Source: Rhodanobacteraceae bacterium
GTDB lineage: Bacteria; Pseudomonadota; Gammaproteobacteria; Xanthomonadales; Rhodanobacteraceae
Length of the DNA: 64,000 nucleotides
NCBI GenBank assembly: GCA_016790075.1
Contig: JAEUPP010000079.1
Span: forward strand, 1-64,000
Direction of reading: 5' to 3'
Shown here in pieces: positions 46,574 through 55,648 of the stretch (positions within the stretch are counted from its first letter, which is position 1; each line of letters opens with the position of its first letter). The notes below the pieces were generated by a model, which was not told where the DNA came from, searched no databases, and saw only the letters and a program-made list of their open reading frames with translations. The translations under genes were made by a program, and so were the position numbers.

Positions 46574-47740
46574 TCAACGCGCATGCGTCACCAGTGCAGC
46601 GAGCGTATACGGGGCGCGCAGTCCCTCGGCCGGAGCAGCCGGCGGATATTCCTTGCCGGGCAGGAAACTCGCACGGGCCGCGAGCAGGCGCACGGTCTCC
46701 TGGCAGAGCGCCAGGGATTTCACCGGCATGCCCACGATGCTGAATTCGAGTACTCCGCGGCGTCCGAGGCGTATGGCGTGACAATCGACGACCTGGTCGT
46801 CGGAATTCACCAGCACGCGCTCCTCGGCCCAGTCAAGCACCGACCCGTTGAGTTGCGGAGCGATTGCATAGCCGATCAGTTCGCCCGGGCTTACCAGCAC
46901 TTGGGGTACCGGGGTCTTGTTCGCCAGCGCGCTTTCCAGCAGTGCCACGCCGTCCAGCGCTGAGGTGCCGACCCAGCCATCGCTGTGCCAGCGCGCATTG
47001 ACGTGCCAGGCATCGGGGTCGGCCAGCGAGAGGCGTTCGTGAATAATCCAGCCCAGCCCGCGCGGGTCTTCGCTGCGGCCGCGTGACTGGTCGAGGCGTC
47101 GCGCGTCCGTGGCGTTGATCAGACGGAACTTGGATGGCACCTCGATGTTCACGCCGACGGCATCGCGCGTATAGCGGCCACGGTTGAACACGGCACGGCG
47201 TGCTGCCTCGGCATAACTCAGCACTTCGGCTGGGCGTTCCTGTACGGCAACCGGCCGCGGATTTTCAAATTCGGCATCGCGCGGACGTGCCGCGGCGCTG
47301 GCTGTTGCCGTGCCGTTGCTCGCGCTGAAGTCGGCATCATCGCCATCGCTGTCGGCATACTGCTCGTCGATCTGGCGCGCGGCTTCTGCCGCCGCCGCCG
47401 GGTCATCGCCGAGCAGCGCCTGTTCCTGTTCGGGCGTCATCTTGACGCCGTTGTCACGCAGCGTCTGCACCATGGCCTGGCGTTGTTCCGGCGTTCCCAT
47501 GGCCTCGCTCGCGACGCGTGTAGCGCCGTAGTAGGCAATGCCGCCGCTCACGAGCGTGCCAAGCACGAAAAAGCGAATATCGTGGTCTGGTTCGCCCCAG
47601 TATTTGATCATGGCGACGATGAAATAAAACGGCAGCAGCAGGGTCAGCACACCGTCAAGGGTGCTGGCGCGCCAGACGCGCACGACCATCAGAAGGCTGA
47701 AGCCCAGCGACAGCGCATAACCGATCAGCATCAGTTTCAT
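46574..47740 (-). CDS. Membrane protein of unknown family, large soluble C-terminus
   Basis: The 388-residue protein has transmembrane helices near the N-terminus (about residues 3-19, 30-45 and 55-75). A charged Ala-rich linker follows, then a soluble domain (about 190-388) with WIIHERLSLADPDAWHVNARWHSDGWVG and VLDWAEERVLVNSDDQVVDCHAIRLGR. The soluble part has some likeness to DUF2167-type proteins, low confidence. It lies 7 bp downstream of the small Sm-like protein gene and is probably co-transcribed. Confidence 0.7.
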   Translation of the reverse strand: MKLMLIGYALSLGFSLLMVVRVWRASTLDGVLTLLLPFYFIVAMIKYWGEPDHDIRFFVLGTLVSGGIAYYGATRVASEAMGTPEQRQAMVQTLRDNGVKMTPEQEQALLGDDPAAAAEAARQIDEQYADSDGDDADFSASNGTATASAAARPRDAEFENPRPVAVQERPAEVLSYAEAARRAVFNRGRYTRDAVGVNIEVPSKFRLINATDARRLDQSRGRSEDPRGLGWIIHERLSLADPDAWHVNARWHSDGWVGTSALDGVALLESALANKTPVPQVLVSPGELIGYAIAPQLNGSVLDWAEERVLVNSDDQVVDCHAIRLGRRGVLEFSIVGMPVKSLALCQETVRLLAARASFLPGKEYPPAAPAEGLRAPYTLAALVTHAR

Positions 47741-47747
47741 GTCAGCC

Positions 47748-48110
47748 TCAGCGCGCTGTGACGGCGGCGACGTCGCTGCGCGGCAGCGAATAATTCAGCT
47801 CGCGCGACGCCAAGGGGATCAGCAATGTAATCGCTTCGCGGCTGGCTGCGGTCAGCGTACCGATATAGACACCGTGTTGACGGGTCTCGACCGCGACGCG
47901 CTGGCCGACAAGGCTTGCGACGGTGTCGTTGTCGTTCTGCGCTGCGGCCTTCTTGTCCGGCTTTGCAGCAGCAGCGGGCTTGGGGGGCGCGGCCGGTGCA
48001 GCCATGAGCTGCTCGACGCGGGATTCATCAGGCTCTACCGCCAGTCCAGCTGCGGCTATGGCAAGGCCTGCAGCTAGCGTGATCGATCGCAGGAAAAAGT
48101 GAGTTCGCAT
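47748..48110 (-). CDS. Exported small protein with Sm-like core
   Basis: The 120-residue product (ATG at 48110) has a signal peptide (about residues 1-24) and an Ala/Pro/Lys linker. The C-terminal block reads VGQRVAVETRQHGVYIGTLTAASREAITLLI, with SLPRSDVAAVTAR at the end. That strand pattern and the YIGTL/SREAITLLI pair resemble an LSm (Hfq-like) barrel. This is a fold guess, not a confident family hit. Export is unusual for an LSm protein. Its gene is followed 7 bp later by the membrane protein gene at 47740. Confidence 0.65.
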   Translation of the reverse strand: MRTHFFLRSITLAAGLAIAAAGLAVEPDESRVEQLMAAPAAPPKPAAAAKPDKKAAAQNDNDTVASLVGQRVAVETRQHGVYIGTLTAASREAITLLIPLASRELNYSLPRSDVAAVTAR

Positions 48111-48165
48111 GGCGGGCCCCGTAAAATCACGGATTCTCCGGGGCGTAATGCGGCGCCGCAAGCTG

Positions 48166-49590
48166 CTATGTCGATGCGGTCACAGCTTGCAGCTGCGCCA
48201 GTATCGCCCGCGCAGCCTCGCGCCCGTCCAGCACCGCCCGCACGACGAGGTCGGCCCCGCGCACCGTGTCGCCGCCGGCAAATACTTTGGGGTTCGTGGT
48301 CTGCTGGCGTGCCCGCCCAGGGCCGCCGACAACGAGGCGGCCGTTGGCATCTACCGCGATACCGTGCTCTGAACACCAGGACGGCGGGCTGGCGAGAAAA
48401 CCGAAAGCCTGGATCACGACATCCGCCGCTAGCTCCTGTTCACTGCCGGGCACAGCCCGGCCCTGCGCGCGTCCGCCGCTGCCGGCGATGAGTTCGGTCT
48501 GAGCAACCCGCACCCGTTCGGCGCGGCCTTCGCCAAGGATGGCAAGTGGCTGGCGCTGGAAAACAAATTCCACGCCCTCGTCGCGAGCGTATTTCACTTC
48601 GCGGCGCGAGCCCGGCATGTTCGCCTCGTCGCGTCGGTAGACGCAGCTCACGCGCTGCGCACCGAGTCGGATAGCCGAGCGCACGCAGTCCATGGCCGTG
48701 TCGCCGCCGCCGAGTACGACGACACGCTTGCCAGCGAGTTCCGGCATGGCAGCACCGGCCGTCGCCAGCCCAAGCAGGCGGCGCGTATTGGCGATCAGAA
48801 ACGGCAGCGCCGAATAGACGCCGTCGAGCTCCGCCCCGGGGAGTTGCGCATCGACCGAGGTATAGGCGCCCGTAGCCAGGAACACGGCGTCATAGCCGTC
48901 CAGCAGTGCAGCAAAGGGCAGATCCCGTCCTATCTCCACACCGAGCCGGAATGCCACGCCAAACTCTTCCAGTACGGACCGGCGCGTGCGCACCACCGAT
49001 TTTTCCAGCTTGAATGCGGGTATGCCAAAGGTCAGCAGGCCGCCGATTTCTTCGTGACGGTCGAAGACGTCGACGGCGATACCAGCACGGATCAGGCGAT
49101 CCGCTGCCGCCAATCCGGCTGGGCCGGCGCCGACGATTGCGACGCGTCTGGCGCTGCGTTCTTCGGTATACCGCTGCGGGCGCCAGCCGCGGCGCAGGGC
49201 TTCGTCGGTGACCCAGCGTTCTATGCTGCCGATGGTCACGGCGCCGAAGCCGCCTTGCTCCAGCGTGCAATCGCCTTCGCAGAGCCGGTCCTGGGGACAG
49301 ACGCGGCCACAGATTTCCGGTAGCGGATTGGTTTCATGCATCAGGCTTGCCGCGTCCTCGATGCGCCCGTCGCGCACGAGTTGCAGCCACTGGGGAATGC
49401 GGTTGCCCAGCGGACAGCCCCAGGAGCAGTACGGGTTGCCGCAATCGATGCAGCGCGCGGCCTGGTCGCTGGCGTCGCCGTTGACGAAGCCGGCGTGAAT
49501 TTCACCATAGCCGAGCACGCGAATTGGCACCGGCACTTCCTGCGGCAGCGCGCGGTGAAATGTGAGAAATGGGAAAGTCTTGTCGCTCAT
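48166..49590 (-). CDS. gltD: Glutamate synthase small subunit
   Basis: The 474-residue flavoprotein supplies electrons from NADPH to the large subunit. It has the Cys clusters ARCIDCGNPYCSWGCPLGNRIP and CGRVCPQDRLCEGDC, the FAD motif GAGPAGLAAADRLI, GLLTFGIPAFKLEK and the NADPH motif VVLGGGDTAMDCVR. The C-terminus has FAGGDTVRGADLVV. The ATG overlaps the gltB stop (49587-49590), so translation is coupled. Length is normal. Confidence 0.97.
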   Translation of the reverse strand: MSDKTFPFLTFHRALPQEVPVPIRVLGYGEIHAGFVNGDASDQAARCIDCGNPYCSWGCPLGNRIPQWLQLVRDGRIEDAASLMHETNPLPEICGRVCPQDRLCEGDCTLEQGGFGAVTIGSIERWVTDEALRRGWRPQRYTEERSARRVAIVGAGPAGLAAADRLIRAGIAVDVFDRHEEIGGLLTFGIPAFKLEKSVVRTRRSVLEEFGVAFRLGVEIGRDLPFAALLDGYDAVFLATGAYTSVDAQLPGAELDGVYSALPFLIANTRRLLGLATAGAAMPELAGKRVVVLGGGDTAMDCVRSAIRLGAQRVSCVYRRDEANMPGSRREVKYARDEGVEFVFQRQPLAILGEGRAERVRVAQTELIAGSGGRAQGRAVPGSEQELAADVVIQAFGFLASPPSWCSEHGIAVDANGRLVVGGPGRARQQTTNPKVFAGGDTVRGADLVVRAVLDGREAARAILAQLQAVTAST

Positions 49591-52500
49591 GCGGCGCGCC
49601 TCAACGCTTCGGCCAGGGCATCGAGGCTCGCGGCCTTGGGTTTGACCAACCAGAACTTGTGCAGCACGTCGCGGAAGTCGCCCAGCAGGCGCGTGGCCCA
49701 GGCACTGGCGGTGGCTTCGATGTGGCTGCGCAACAGGCTGCGCAGATGCTGCAGATGGTTTTCCATGCCTTCCAGCGAAATGCGATGGATATCGACCAGC
49801 TCGTGGTTGTAGCGATCGACGAAATCGCGTTCGAGGTCGAGCACGTAGGCGTAGCCGCCGGTCATGCCGGCACCGAAATTCAATCCCGACTGCCCCAGCA
49901 CGACAACGGCACCGCCAGTCATGTACTCGCAGGCGTGATCACCTACGCCTTCGACGACCGCCAGTGCGCCGGAGTTGCGCACAGCAAAGCGTTCGCCAGC
50001 GCGGCCGGCGACATAGAGCTCGCCGCCGGTCGCGCCGTAAAGACAGGTATTGCCGGCGATCGCACTGTGCTGGCTCTCATAACGCGCCGTCGCCGGCGCA
50101 CGCACGACGATGCGACCGCCGTGCATGCCCTTGCCGACCCCGTCATTGGCTTCGCCGCGCAGCAGGATATGCAGGCCGCTGGCATTCCAGGCACCGAGGC
50201 TCTGTCCGGCGCTGCCCGACAGATGCACGGTGATCGGCGCTCCAGCCGGACCGGCATCGCCCCAACGCCGCGCGATCTCGCCGGACAGGCGTGCCCCTAT
50301 CGAGCGGTCGGTATTGGATATCGCATAGTGGAAATTGCCACCTTCTCCGGATTCCACGGCGGCAGCAGTGTCCGCCACGATGCGAGCGGCAAGTCCATCC
50401 CGTGCCGGCGGCGGCACGCAAGGGCCGCAGGCGCCCAGATCGTGCGCTGCAGCCGTGTCGAGCAAGCCGTCGAGTTCAAGTTCGTCCTGCTTGCGCGTAA
50501 CGCCTTCGATCCGGCGCAGCAGGGCGACGTTACCGACGGCCTCGCGCAGGCTACGCAGACCCAGGCTCGCGAGCAGCTCGCGCGTTTCCTCGGCGACAAA
50601 GCGGAAATAGTTCTGCACCATCTCCGGAATGCCGATGAAATGCTGGCGGCGCAACACCTCGTTCTGCGTGGCCACGCCGGTCGCGCAGGAATTGAGGTGG
50701 CAGATACGCAGGAACTTGCAGCCCAGTGCGACCATGGGCGCGGTGCCAAACCCAAAACTTTCGGCGCCCAGTGCGGCCGCCTTGAGCACGTCGAGGCCGG
50801 TCTTGAGGCCGCCGTCGGTCTGTACGATGACGCGTTCGCGCAGTCCATTTAGGGTCAGCGTCTGCTGCGTTTCGGCCAGGCCCAGCTCCCAGGGCGAACC
50901 GGCATAGCGGATCGATGTCAGCGGGCTTGCGCCGGTGCCGCCGTCGTGGCCCGAGATCGTGATCAGATCAGCACCGGCCTTGACCACGCCAGCCGCTATC
51001 GTGCCCACGCCCGCATGCGACACGAGCTTGACCGATATCAGCGCCCGCGGATTGATCTCGCGCAGATCGTGGATCAGCTGGGCGAGATCCTCGATCGAAT
51101 AGATATCGTGGTGTGGCGGCGGGGAGATCAGGCCGATGCCTGGCTTGGCGTAACGCAGCCTCGCGATCAGGCCATTGACCTTGTGCCCCGGCAACTGTCC
51201 GCCTTCGCCGGGCTTGGCACCCTGCGCGATCTTGATCTGCAGCACTTCTGCGTTGACGAGATAAGCCGGTGTTACGCCGAAGCGGCCCGAGGCGACCTGC
51301 TTGATCTTGGAGCTGCGTTCGGTGCCATAGCGGGCCGGATCTTCGCCGCCTTCGCCGGAGTTGGAACGCGCGCCCAGGCGGTTCATCGCCGTCGCAAGCG
51401 CTTCATGCGCTTCGGGCGACAAGGCACCCAGCGACATGCCGGCAGAGTCAAAGCGCGCGAGGATGGCCTCGACCGGCTCGACTTCATCCAGCGGCACTGC
51501 AGGTCCGGTCGCCTGCAGCGCAAACAGGTCGCGCAGCGCCGACGGCGCGCGGCCGTTCACGTGCGCGGCGTAGACGCGGTAGCGCTGCATCTCGCCGCTG
51601 CGTACCGCAGCCTGCAGGCTGCCCACTACAGCCGGGTTATACATGTGGTATTCGCCGTCAGGCACGGCCTTGAGCAGTCCACCGGGCGGCAACGCATAAC
51701 TTGGATCGCGCGCGGCGGCGAGCTGGGCGCGGTATTCGGCTTCGATATCGGCGAAGTCGGCGCCGCCAATGCGTGAGGAAGCGCCGGGAAAGCAGAGATC
51801 GACCACGGTCTTGCTCAGGCCCACGATCTCGAACAGTTGCGCGCCGCGATAGCCCGCAATCGTCGAAATGCCCATTTTCGAAATGATCTTGAGCAGCCCT
51901 TTGCGGATACCGCGTCGATAGCTGCGGCCAATTTCCGAAGGCGGCTCGCCTTCCAGGCCTTTGAGCTCGCCGCGCCGGTTCATGTCAAACAGCGTCTGGT
52001 AGGCAAGATAGGGATAAACCGCGGTCGCCCCAAAGCCGATCAGGCAGGCGAAGTGGTGCGGATCGCGCGCGGTGCCGGTTTCGATCAGCAGGTTGCAGTC
52101 GCAGCGCAGTTGCTGGTCCAGCAGATGCGCGTGTACTGCGCCGGTTGCGAGCAGCGCATGGATAGGCAGCAGCCCAGGCACCGGATAGCGGTCGGACAGC
52201 AGCACGATCAGCACGCCCCGGCGCACCGCGTCTTCGGCGGCGGCACAAAGGTTGCGTATCGCCTGCTCCAGGCCTGTCGCCGGATCGTAGTAGAGATCCA
52301 GCTTGACCTGCGCCTCCTGCGCCTGCGGTAGTGCCAGGATCTGGCGCAGCTTGCGCTGCGACAGGATGGGAGAATTCAGGATGACCTGGCGTGCGTTTTC
52401 CGGGGTAAGCGCAAATACATTGCCTTCCCGCCCGATCTGCGTCACCAGCGACATGACCAGGCGTTCACGCAGCGGGTCTATGGGCGGGTTGGTAACCTGG

Positions 52501-54044
52501 GCAAACGCCTGGCGGAAATACTCATAGAGCGGCCGTGACTGCTGCGAGAGCACGGCGATGGGCGTGTCGTCGCCCATGGAGCCGGTGGCTTCGGACTCGT
52601 CCTCGGCCAGCGCCTTGAGCACCACATCGCGCTCTTCACGCGTCAGTGCAAATTGCTTCTGGAAACGGGCCAGCATATCCGGCGGAAACGGTTCGGCGGC
52701 AAGTGCTGGATCGATCAGATGCGATTCAAGATAGGTCATTTCCTCGCGCAGCCACTGCTTGAACGGCGCGCGTGCACGGTTGATCGCGTCGATCGATGCG
52801 TTGTCGAGCAGACGCCCTTCGATGAGATCGATCGCGACCATCTCGCCCGGACCTAGCCGGCCCTTGGCGACGATGCATTCGTCGGCAATGTCCCAGATGC
52901 CAGCTTCTGAACCAATGGCAAAATGTTCGTCATCGGTACGCAGCCAGCGCGTCGGCCGCAGGCCGTTGCGGTCCAGCGTGCACACCGCATGGCGTGCATC
53001 GCAGATGACCAGTCCTGCCGGACCGTCCCAGGGCTCGCTATGCAGGGCGTAGTACTCGTAAAACGCTTCGAGGTCTTCGTCGATGGTATCGCGCGCATTC
53101 CAGGCCGGCGGCACGAGTATGCGCATGGCGGTCAGCAGGTCGATGCCGCCGGCCAGCAGCACATCGAGCATTTCGTCCAGGCTCTGCGAGTCCGAACCGC
53201 TGCGATTCACCAGTGGGCCTATGTCAGACAAGTCGACCAGCGGCGACACCATTTTCACGGCGCGCGCTGCAGCCCAGGTACGGTTTGCGCGGATGGTATT
53301 GATCTCGCCGTTGTGGGCCAGCAGCCGGAACGGCTGTGCCAGGCGCCACTTGGGCAAGGTGTTGGTCGAAAAGCGCTGGTGGAATACAGCGGCACTGGCG
53401 CTCAGTGCCGGGTGCGCCAGATCGGGGAATGCGGCGCGCAGCGCGCCGGGTGCGGTCATTGCCTTGTAGGTAATGGTCGCGGCCGACAGGCTCACGATGT
53501 AGAAGCTGGAATCCTGTGCAAGTGCGTGGCCAGCGCGGCGGCGCGCGCGGAACAACGAACGCTCGAAACTCACTTCATCCGCCTGCGCGCGCGGTTCCAC
53601 AAAAATCTGCATGACGCGTGGCGCATGTGCCTGGCCCAGTGGCCCACAGGCGCTGGCATCGATCGGTACTGCACGCCAGCCGGCCAGTGCCAGTCCTTCG
53701 CCGGCGATGATGTGCTCAACCGTGGCGACGGCGTTCTGTGCAATCGCGGTGTCGTGATCGAGGAATACCAGCCCGGCTGCGAAGCGCGAGCCCAGTGCAA
53801 TGCCGGATTCTCCGGCGAGGGCGCGCAGCCACTCATTGGCGCGATACAGCAGGATGCCGCTGCCATCACCGGTGATGCCATCGGCATTGACGCCGCCGCG
53901 GTGGGCCATGCGTGCCAATGCGGTAAAGGCCTGGTCGACCAGCCAGCGGCTAGGCTGGTTGCCGATTTGCGCGATGAGTCCGAAGCCGCAACTATCGTGT
54001 TCGAACGCGGGGTCGTACAGGCGCGGCGTGTTGCGACGCGTCAT
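49587..54044 (-). CDS. gltB: Glutamate synthase large subunit
   Basis: The protein (about 1,485 residues) makes two glutamates from glutamine and 2-oxoglutarate. The amidotransferase domain near the N-terminus has HDSCGFGLIAQI with the nucleophile Cys and MAHRGGVNADG. The central domain follows. The FMN/synthase domain contains KPGEGGQLPGHKVN, RYAKPGIGLISPPPHHDIYSIEDLAQLI, SGHDGGTGASPLTSI and the 3Fe-4S cysteines of FLRICHLNSCATGVATQ. The C-terminal GXGXG beta-helix closes it. The ATG at 54044 (MTRRNTPRLYDP) starts 19 residues before the catalytic Cys; sequence further upstream is out of family. Confidence 0.96.
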   Translation of the reverse strand: MTRRNTPRLYDPAFEHDSCGFGLIAQIGNQPSRWLVDQAFTALARMAHRGGVNADGITGDGSGILLYRANEWLRALAGESGIALGSRFAAGLVFLDHDTAIAQNAVATVEHIIAGEGLALAGWRAVPIDASACGPLGQAHAPRVMQIFVEPRAQADEVSFERSLFRARRRAGHALAQDSSFYIVSLSAATITYKAMTAPGALRAAFPDLAHPALSASAAVFHQRFSTNTLPKWRLAQPFRLLAHNGEINTIRANRTWAAARAVKMVSPLVDLSDIGPLVNRSGSDSQSLDEMLDVLLAGGIDLLTAMRILVPPAWNARDTIDEDLEAFYEYYALHSEPWDGPAGLVICDARHAVCTLDRNGLRPTRWLRTDDEHFAIGSEAGIWDIADECIVAKGRLGPGEMVAIDLIEGRLLDNASIDAINRARAPFKQWLREEMTYLESHLIDPALAAEPFPPDMLARFQKQFALTREERDVVLKALAEDESEATGSMGDDTPIAVLSQQSRPLYEYFRQAFAQVTNPPIDPLRERLVMSLVTQIGREGNVFALTPENARQVILNSPILSQRKLRQILALPQAQEAQVKLDLYYDPATGLEQAIRNLCAAAEDAVRRGVLIVLLSDRYPVPGLLPIHALLATGAVHAHLLDQQLRCDCNLLIETGTARDPHHFACLIGFGATAVYPYLAYQTLFDMNRRGELKGLEGEPPSEIGRSYRRGIRKGLLKIISKMGISTIAGYRGAQLFEIVGLSKTVVDLCFPGASSRIGGADFADIEAEYRAQLAAARDPSYALPPGGLLKAVPDGEYHMYNPAVVGSLQAAVRSGEMQRYRVYAAHVNGRAPSALRDLFALQATGPAVPLDEVEPVEAILARFDSAGMSLGALSPEAHEALATAMNRLGARSNSGEGGEDPARYGTERSSKIKQVASGRFGVTPAYLVNAEVLQIKIAQGAKPGEGGQLPGHKVNGLIARLRYAKPGIGLISPPPHHDIYSIEDLAQLIHDLREINPRALISVKLVSHAGVGTIAAGVVKAGADLITISGHDGGTGASPLTSIRYAGSPWELGLAETQQTLTLNGLRERVIVQTDGGLKTGLDVLKAAALGAESFGFGTAPMVALGCKFLRICHLNSCATGVATQNEVLRRQHFIGIPEMVQNYFRFVAEETRELLASLGLRSLREAVGNVALLRRIEGVTRKQDELELDGLLDTAAAHDLGACGPCVPPPARDGLAARIVADTAAAVESGEGGNFHYAISNTDRSIGARLSGEIARRWGDAGPAGAPITVHLSGSAGQSLGAWNASGLHILLRGEANDGVGKGMHGGRIVVRAPATARYESQHSAIAGNTCLYGATGGELYVAGRAGERFAVRNSGALAVVEGVGDHACEYMTGGAVVVLGQSGLNFGAGMTGGYAYVLDLERDFVDRYNHELVDIHRISLEGMENHLQHLRSLLRSHIEATASAWATRLLGDFRDVLHKFWLVKPKAASLDALAEALRRAA

Positions 54045-54442
54045 GCTGCAATCCTGGCGATGTCGCGCGCGAATCGATCCAGTGCGATCACGCGTGACGT
54101 GCTTGGGTGGCGCATTCCGTCGCGCCCGGTGCAGAGCTCGCCGTAGCGGGCCATGGCGTCGAATCAAGCATAGATGCTGCGATGCGTCAAATAACCAAAC
54201 TCGTCGCCGTCGCCGACAATTCGCAGAAGCGATCCGAGCAATCCATCCAATTGTCCGGTCATGCATCCCGGTGATGCGTAATCCACTATTACGTTTGTCC
54301 GCATGGCCAGCTTGGCAAATGGCGTGGTGATGCGGTTTGCCGTCAATCGTGCCGGGTGTGCTTGCGCGGATCGCAACGCAGATGCCACCCAGCCGACAGG
54401 CGTTCGCGGTACATTCGCAGGGGCCAGAGGATGGGGGGCCGA
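54045..54442. other. Intergenic region between gltB and the REC-EAL gene, 398 bp
   Basis: This gap holds the divergent promoters of gltB and the REC-EAL / hybrid kinase genes. The open frames across it lack a convincing start or family likeness. No clear operator or attenuator was recognised. Confidence 0.5.
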
Positions 54443-55648
54443 ATGACGACGCGGATTGCACAGTTATCGGTAATGGTGGTCGAAGATCACAGCTTTCAGC
54501 GCAGCATCGCGCTGCGCCTGCTGGCCGGCTTGGGCGTCGAGCGGGCGTTCGAGGCGGCCAATGGCCGCGAGGCGCTGGAGCGCGTGCTCGCCATGCAGGA
54601 AAAACCCGATGTGCTGCTGGTGGATCTCGACCTTCCGGAGATGGACGGCATCGAGCTCATTGGCCATATTGCGAGCCGCCGTCTGGCGCGCGCGGTTGTC
54701 GTCCTCTCGGCGCTGGATCCTGCCCTGCTCAACACGGTTCAAACCATGGCCCGTGCTTCGGGTCTGCGTGTGCTCGGTGCCGTGGAGAAACCGCTGACCG
54801 CGGCCAACCTGCAGGAAGTGCTGACTCATTTTCACAGCGAGCCTGAGGAACACGGTTATCCCGCGCCTGTCGAAATCGAGCGGCAGGCACTGGTCGATGC
54901 GATTCAGGCCGAGGAAATCGAACCCTGGTTCCAAGCCCAGGTATCGATCGCGAGCGGCCATGCCGTCGGGGTTGAAGCGCTGGCGCGCTGGGTGCGCGGC
55001 GACCAGGTACTGCTGCCCTCGCAGTTTCTGCCGCTGGTCGAGCGGGAAAATCTGATCGATGCGCTGACCGAGAGCATGTTGCGCAAGGCTTGCCGCTGGC
55101 GCGCACGCTGGGCGGCGGCCGGGCTGGACCTGCGCCTGTCGGTCAACGTGTCTATGCTCAATCTTGCGCGCGTCGATACCGCCGATCGCTATCAGCAGAT
55201 CGTGCAACAGGCTGGTGTGCGGACGCGCGATGTGGTGCTGGAAGTGACCGAAGGCTCGGTCATGGGTGAGGCCGCGAGCGCACTTAACGTGCTCGCGCGG
55301 TTGCGGCTCAAGGGGTTTGGTCTGGCGATCGACGATTTTGGTACCGGTTATTCCTCGTTGTCGCAGCTCTCGCAAATCCCGTTCACCGAGCTCAAGATCG
55401 ACCAGGGTTTTGTCACGGGTGCCGTGCGTCAGCCGCGCAAGCGCGCCGTGGTGGAGACCAGCCTGGAACTCGCGCGCAAGCTCGACCTCGGCACGGTCGC
55501 CGAAGGGGTGGAGTCCGTCGATGACTGGCAGATGCTGGCCGAGCTCGGCTGTGACTATGCTCAGGGTTACCTGATCGGCCCCGCGGTATCTGGCGCGGCT
55601 CTGGTCGAACAGGTGCGTCACTGGAGATCGCCGCAAATTTCGGTATGA
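54443..55648 (+). CDS. Response regulator with EAL (c-di-GMP phosphodiesterase) domain
   Basis: The 401-residue protein has an N-terminal receiver domain (MVVEDHSFQ; phospho-acceptor Asp61 in VDLDLPEMDG; EKP with Lys117). The EAL domain (about 150-395) follows. It retains VEAL (Glu179-Ala180-Leu181), VNVSMLNLA, EVTEG, IDDFGTGYSS, ELKIDQGFV and AEGVES, so c-di-GMP hydrolysis is expected. The ATG at 54443 (MTTRIAQ) follows a purine-rich stretch. The stop overlaps the hybrid kinase start (55645-55648). Confidence 0.92.
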   Translation: MTTRIAQLSVMVVEDHSFQRSIALRLLAGLGVERAFEAANGREALERVLAMQEKPDVLLVDLDLPEMDGIELIGHIASRRLARAVVVLSALDPALLNTVQTMARASGLRVLGAVEKPLTAANLQEVLTHFHSEPEEHGYPAPVEIERQALVDAIQAEEIEPWFQAQVSIASGHAVGVEALARWVRGDQVLLPSQFLPLVERENLIDALTESMLRKACRWRARWAAAGLDLRLSVNVSMLNLARVDTADRYQQIVQQAGVRTRDVVLEVTEGSVMGEAASALNVLARLRLKGFGLAIDDFGTGYSSLSQLSQIPFTELKIDQGFVTGAVRQPRKRAVVETSLELARKLDLGTVAEGVESVDDWQMLAELGCDYAQGYLIGPAVSGAALVEQVRHWRSPQISV

